Source of the DNA: Odobenus rosmarus divergens
Taxonomy: Eukaryota > Chordata > Mammalia > Carnivora > Odobenidae
Assembly: GCF_000321225.1 (NCBI RefSeq)
Contig: NW_004450303.1
Location: 3,555,940-3,619,939, forward strand
Length of the DNA: 64,000 nt
Direction of reading: 5' to 3'
The translations under genes and the position numbers were made by a program. The notes beneath the pieces were generated by a model. The model was not told the origin of the DNA. It saw only the letters and a program-made list of their open reading frames with translations, and did no database searches. This document shows, piece by piece, positions 60,187-64,000 of this stretch (its first letter is position 1; each line of letters begins with the position of its first letter).

Positions 60187-60423
60187 TTTTAAATGTGACA
60201 TTTTATTTATTTATTTAATTTTTGAGAGAGTGTGAGTAGGGTGGGGCAGGGGGAGAGGGAGAGAGAATCTCAAGCAGGCTCCACACCCAGTGCAAATCCT
60301 GACATGGGGTTTGATCTCACGACCCTGAGATCTCATGACCCTGAGATCTCACAACCCTGAGAACATGACCTGAGCAGAAACCAAGAGTCCAATGCTTAAC
60401 CGACTCTGTCTCCCAGGTGCTCC
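60187..60423 (-). mobile_element. CAN SINE with an internal triplication
   Basis: Target duplication TGAAAAGTATTT(T/C)T (60,173-60,186 and 60,424-60,437). Inside, the unit ACCCTGAGATCTCA occurs three times in tandem around 60,320-60,362 with small differences, making the element longer than its neighbours. Confidence 0.92.
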
Positions 60424-60437
60424 TGAAAAGTATTTCT

Positions 60438-60872
60438 AAGAAAAGACTTTGGTATGGTTCCTGGTACCTACAACTGGCTAAAAGGAAAACCTGCCCAAGT
60501 TGTAGGTAATTTTATTGCCAAAGAAACCAAATCCCTGGCACAGAAAACTTTTGGCATTTGTCAAAATGCCATTCCTTAAACCAACATCAGATCCCCAAAC
60601 TTGCCTATGCAGAAAGCAGACTGCCAAAACCCTGCAGCCATCATGGAGTATATAACACCTAATACCCACATGTTTAGGCAGGAAGGCGAGCTAGGAAAAA
60701 CTATGCAGACTGCAGTCCAAGTCCATAAAGAACAATAGTCTGAGTTGTTAGTTTCAGAGAACAGAATCGGGTTCTAATCACGTAACTTCCACTGCAGCCA
60801 GAGCAGGTCTTGATGATGCCCTCCCACAGGATTACATCTTTGGTGTGTTTTCCCCTTCTTCCCTTCTCTGAA
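60438..60872. other. No feature recognised
   Basis: Intergenic, no homology seen. Confidence 0.5.
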
Positions 60873-60887
60873 TGTTGAGGTATTTTT

Positions 60888-61117
60888 TTGTTTTGTTTTG
60901 TTTTTTTGGGGGGGTTTCTTTAAAGATTTTATTTATTTATTTTAGAGAGATAGAGGGGGAGAGAGAGAGTGGATGTGGGCAGCATGGGGACAAGGACAAG
61001 CAGACTCTGTGTTGAGTATGGAGCCCTACTGGGGGCTTGATTTCACAATACAGAGACCATGACCTGAGCCGAGATCAAGAGTCACACGCCCAACCAACTG
61101 AGCCACCCAGGCACCCC
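60888..61117 (-). mobile_element. CAN SINE, older
   Basis: Minus-oriented body ending CCACCCAGGCACCCC, with flanks TGTT(G/C)AGGT(A/G)TTTTT (60,873 and 61,118). The tail has become a (TTTTG)n tract. Confidence 0.92.
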
Positions 61118-61544
61118 TGTTCAGGTGTTTTTATTATGAATGTCTTGTTCCTGCTCCTTAACTGTAAAATGGATGGGCATATATCGTCTTCTAGTTAATA
61201 GCACATAAGGCCACAAATATATCTGACAGCAAGATCCTGGATTTTGAGCAGAGGTCTCTGATCCAAAATTTAGAAGCAGTCTGAATGAAGGAAAGCAAGA
61301 TCCACATGCATACATTAACGAGAAAAAGAATTTTATTGTGTTAAGCCACCAAAATTGGAGATTTCTTACAGTGTTGCCCTAAATTGGTGAGTCTCAAACT
61401 TATGTTCATTTGCAGTTCCTAAAAAAGCCTTTTTGGACACTTTTTTTACTAGTCACTCCTCCCGTTAAATTTTAACATTATAGATAAACTCTATATCTCT
61501 TTATGTACTATATGGATAATCTGTGCTTTCTACATAGAGTAGGA

Positions 61545-61615
61545 TTCACCCACCCTCCACCCACGAAGAACCAATTTTTGTCCCCTTGGGGGCGCTATTG
61601 CCCCAGTTGAGAATG
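61545..61615 (-). mobile_element. MER20-like DNA transposon fragment
   Basis: The reverse complement contains TTCTCAACTGGGGCAATAGC then GCCCCCAAGGGGACA, resembling the MER20 5' end. Only about 70 bp is recognisable. Confidence 0.5.
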
Positions 61616-61779
61616 CACCTCTCTTCAAATTCACCACCTATCCCTGCATACTAATCATTTCAGCTTTGTTTCAATTCCTTGGACTTAGGAAACTCTTCTG
61701 AAGTTTAAGAACTTTCTTGCTTATCTTTCTTCTGTGAGCACTCTCAATTTCAATCTTTGCATTACTGATTTCCTCTAAT

Positions 61780-61960
61780 TTTTCAAAATATTTCTTAATA
61801 TTTCCTTAAATGTTACTTTCACAGAGACACCTGATTTTAAAGTGGTTCTACCACTGTAATTCTTAGTACTCTTCTTTCATAGCACTTATGACAATTTATA
61901 ATAATATATTTGGCTGTTTTGATGCTTAATGTTTGTTTCACTCACTATGGTAAGATAGGG
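61780..61960 (+). mobile_element. L2-like fragment
   Basis: AGCACTTATGACAATTTATA then ATATATTTGGCTGTTTTGAT matches the L2 3' region. Confidence 0.5.
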
Positions 61961-62514
61961 AAACTAAGGAGTCTTTTGCTCTTTTTCCTGCTTCTATTCT
62001 TGCTAGGACCTGTACTCCTGGCCTTCCACACCCTTTATAGTACTGATAACACATGTTCTCCTTACAAAGTTCAAGGAGTTAATGATTTCTTTGGAGTCTT
62101 CCAGTATAATCTAAGGAGTGAGTGGGCAAGGTCATCATGTATGTTTTCTAAGACCATTGACTCGAGAGACCTTGATGCCTAGACCCCTGGCTCTTACGGA
62201 AGACACTTGAACACTCACCTTTGTTTTGACCAGTTCACAGATGCCTGAGAGGACACATACACAGGACCATAATCCTCAGTAAAAACCCCAGGCTCCAAGT
62301 GAAGATGCCACTCTGTCTCATTTCCTTTCTGAGTTCCCCAGACACTCCATCTGCTATACTCTGTCACTTATGCTATTCAATCAACTCTGTTCCTGCTTCC
62401 TCTCTGTTCACATTTGATTTCTATCCTGCACAGAGCCAAGGACTCTTTTGACTGATCCTGTGGCAACCCAGCCAGTCTGCATCAATAGGACACTCCATAC
62501 ATTCTTAGAACCTA
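61961..62514. other. No feature recognised
   Basis: Intergenic. The 90-codon frame starting in the L2-like fragment is not supported as a gene. Confidence 0.5.
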
Positions 62515-62975
62515 ATGTTGAAATAAAATGTCTAGGCTCAAGATGGAACCACTCCCGCCAAGGATGCCATGTCTGCAAACTGAAACTTAGATAACTTTTG
62601 TGCCATTGTGAATGCTCCACTTGACCAGATACGCAATATATACAGCCAACCAGCCCCTAACTGCCAAATATCTATAATGATTTCCTTGTTCTAAATAAGG
62701 TCAGGTATGCAACCCCAGACAAACAATTTAAGCCAAATATTCTCTCCTTATTCCCTGACTGACCAGTTGGCCTTGAAGGAAATCCCTGAACCCCAGCCAG
62801 TCATGTTTTTTCCTGCATTGCTACTTTCAACACTCTACAAAACTTATATTTGCCCAACATTCCTTGGGGAGAGTGCTCCCTTGCTTGTAAGGAATGATAT
62901 TCCCCAATCCATGGATTGTATTCTCTTGAATAAAGGACATCAAATTCACTACACAATTCCCTACTTTTGTCATTT
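62515..62975 (+). mobile_element. Probable ERV-type LTR
   Basis: LTR-like composition with TTCTCTTGAATAAAGGACAT near the 3' end (62,921-62,940). No internal ERV genes are recognised next to it. Confidence 0.5.
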
Positions 62976-63169
62976 GATACTAGCCAATTAATATTGAAGA
63001 GTATTATAAGAAAGTATAAGTGAGAAAAGAAAGGAAGGAAGGACGGAATCAACTGTAGGTCAATTCCACTCTTCTTTTTTTAACCTTCTTTTCTTCTCCA
63101 CTTCCTCTTTTGCTCTCTAGACTTCAAAGTTCGTATCTAGTATAGAAGAAGAAAAATAATTTTCCCTCC

Positions 63170-63530
63170 ACCCTTCTGAGTTCATGGCTGAGAGCTCTTG
63201 CAATAAGAGACAGATTAGTTAACAAGAGAAAAAAACCCAGAAGTTTATTAACATATAGACCTCATGTACACATAGGAACTACCCAGGGAAACTGAGTAAC
63301 TCCCCAATATGGCCCAAGCTACAACCTTAAATACAATCTTCAACTAAAAACTTGTAAGTTGATATAACTATAAACTTATGGCATAATAGATCTAATAATA
63401 ATCAATATATGCTGGATAGTTTTAATCACATAGTCATTTGATGCTTCACAATCAGACACTCAGTCTCCACTAAGGCCCCAAATCCAGAAGTTGTACTGCA
63501 AGTGGTATACAGTTCCCTACTGAAGATGGG
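63170..63530 (-). mobile_element. ERV-type LTR, family A copy 4
   Basis: GACAGATTAGTTAACAAGAG then AAAAAAACCCAGAAGTTTAT followed by TAACATATAGA matches the same end as copies 1 and 2. The far limit is uncertain. Confidence 0.6.
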
Positions 63531-63644
63531 GAAGTCTCATACCAAAACCCCAGTGGTCTGTGCTGTGATCTTCTTATTGGAGTATTCCAAGGACTCTACA
63601 TAATGTTTTGTTTTTTTTGTTGTTATTGCTGTTGTTACTTTGTT

Positions 63645-63935
63645 TTTCTATAACAGGGCTCAGAATACTATGGCATATGAGCCAAATCTGAGTAAGGGCC
63701 TATTTTTGTAATTAAAATTTTACTAGAACACAACCATACTCATTTGCTTATGTAGTGTCTGTGGCTATGTTTGCACTACAAGTATGGAGTTAAGTAGTTA
63801 TATTATAAGGGCAGGGTTGAATAGTTGCACTATATCAGTAGAGTTTAGTAGTTGCAATAGAGACCCTATCAAAGCCTAAAATATTTACCCTCTGGCCATT
63901 TGCAGGAACAGTTTGCTGACTCCTGCTCTTTAGAA
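63645..63935 (+). mobile_element. hAT-like MER DNA element (subfamily not assigned)
   Basis: GCCTATTTTTGTAATTAAAA, AGCCTAAAATATTTACCCTC and CAGTTTGCTGACTCCTGCTC match a widespread mammalian MER element. Its internal GAGTT(A)AGTAGTTG motif is repeated two to three times (63,785-63,865). Confidence 0.65.
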
Positions 63936-64000
63936 TTATTGGATCTGCTAGATTATATGACCCAAGTGACAAAGCTGTTTGTATTGCAGCCTAAATCTGC

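Noticed and set aside
19331..64000. Possible exons of the neighbouring gene ADAM29
   Set aside because: No metalloprotease (HExxH), disintegrin or cysteine-rich coding block was recognised in any frame.
1..64000. CRISPR array, operon or phage-type system
   Set aside because: No regularly spaced repeats with unique spacers and no compact gene clusters. The repeat content is that of a mammalian nuclear genome.

Overview
This is nuclear genomic DNA from a carnivoran mammal, and nearly all of it is non-coding. The clearest evidence is about two dozen tRNA-derived CAN SINEs, reading CGCCTGGGTGGCTCAG at the head and ending in (CT)n, AATAAA and poly(A). There are also carnivore-type L1 3' ends. No SINE has the dog-specific young head (GGGATCCCTGGGTGGCGCAG), and none has the cat-type body. 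I therefore infer a non-canid caniform (bear, seal or mustelid group); this is inference, not proof.

Only one functional protein-coding exon is recognised. On the minus strand, 18,664-18,734 encodes the first 23 and two-thirds codons of the glycine receptor alpha-3 subunit (GLRA3). It ends at a consensus splice donor and lies downstream of a CpG-rich promoter (about 19,140-19,330). The 5' leader carries two short upstream ORFs. Positions 1-18,663 are therefore the beginning of GLRA3 intron 1, read right to left, and 19,340-64,000 is the 5' intergenic flank of GLRA3. No other functional exon is supported. In human the next gene on that side is ADAM29 (from memory); no ADAM29 exon was recognised here.

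Layout. 1-18.66 kb: intron 1, with SINEs, L1 fragments (one showing a 5' inversion), a MER5A-type element, a duplicated block of about 380 bp (4.59 and 6.00 kb) and a near-perfect 98-bp tandem duplication (13.85-14.04 kb). 18.66-19.33 kb: exon 1 and promoter. 19.3-27 kb: AT-rich flank with a short L1 that has a 19-bp target-site duplication. 27-36.7 kb: SINE-in-SINE nest, a decayed plus-strand L1 broken by LTR and SINE insertions, and MaLR and ERV LTRs. 36-40 kb: a run of minus-strand L1 fragments. 41.4-44.1 kb: an intronless, disrupted retrocopy of CKAP2L carrying two later SINEs. 47-64 kb: densest LTR territory, including four members of one LTR family, MaLR LTRs and a MIR-LTR-SINE nest.

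No operon, CRISPR array, RNA gene or undescribed multi-gene system was found. The interest lies in the GLRA3 leader, the CKAP2L retrocopy, and the insertion and duplication structures that record the order of events. Repeat subfamily names are from recall of consensus sequences; no database search was possible.
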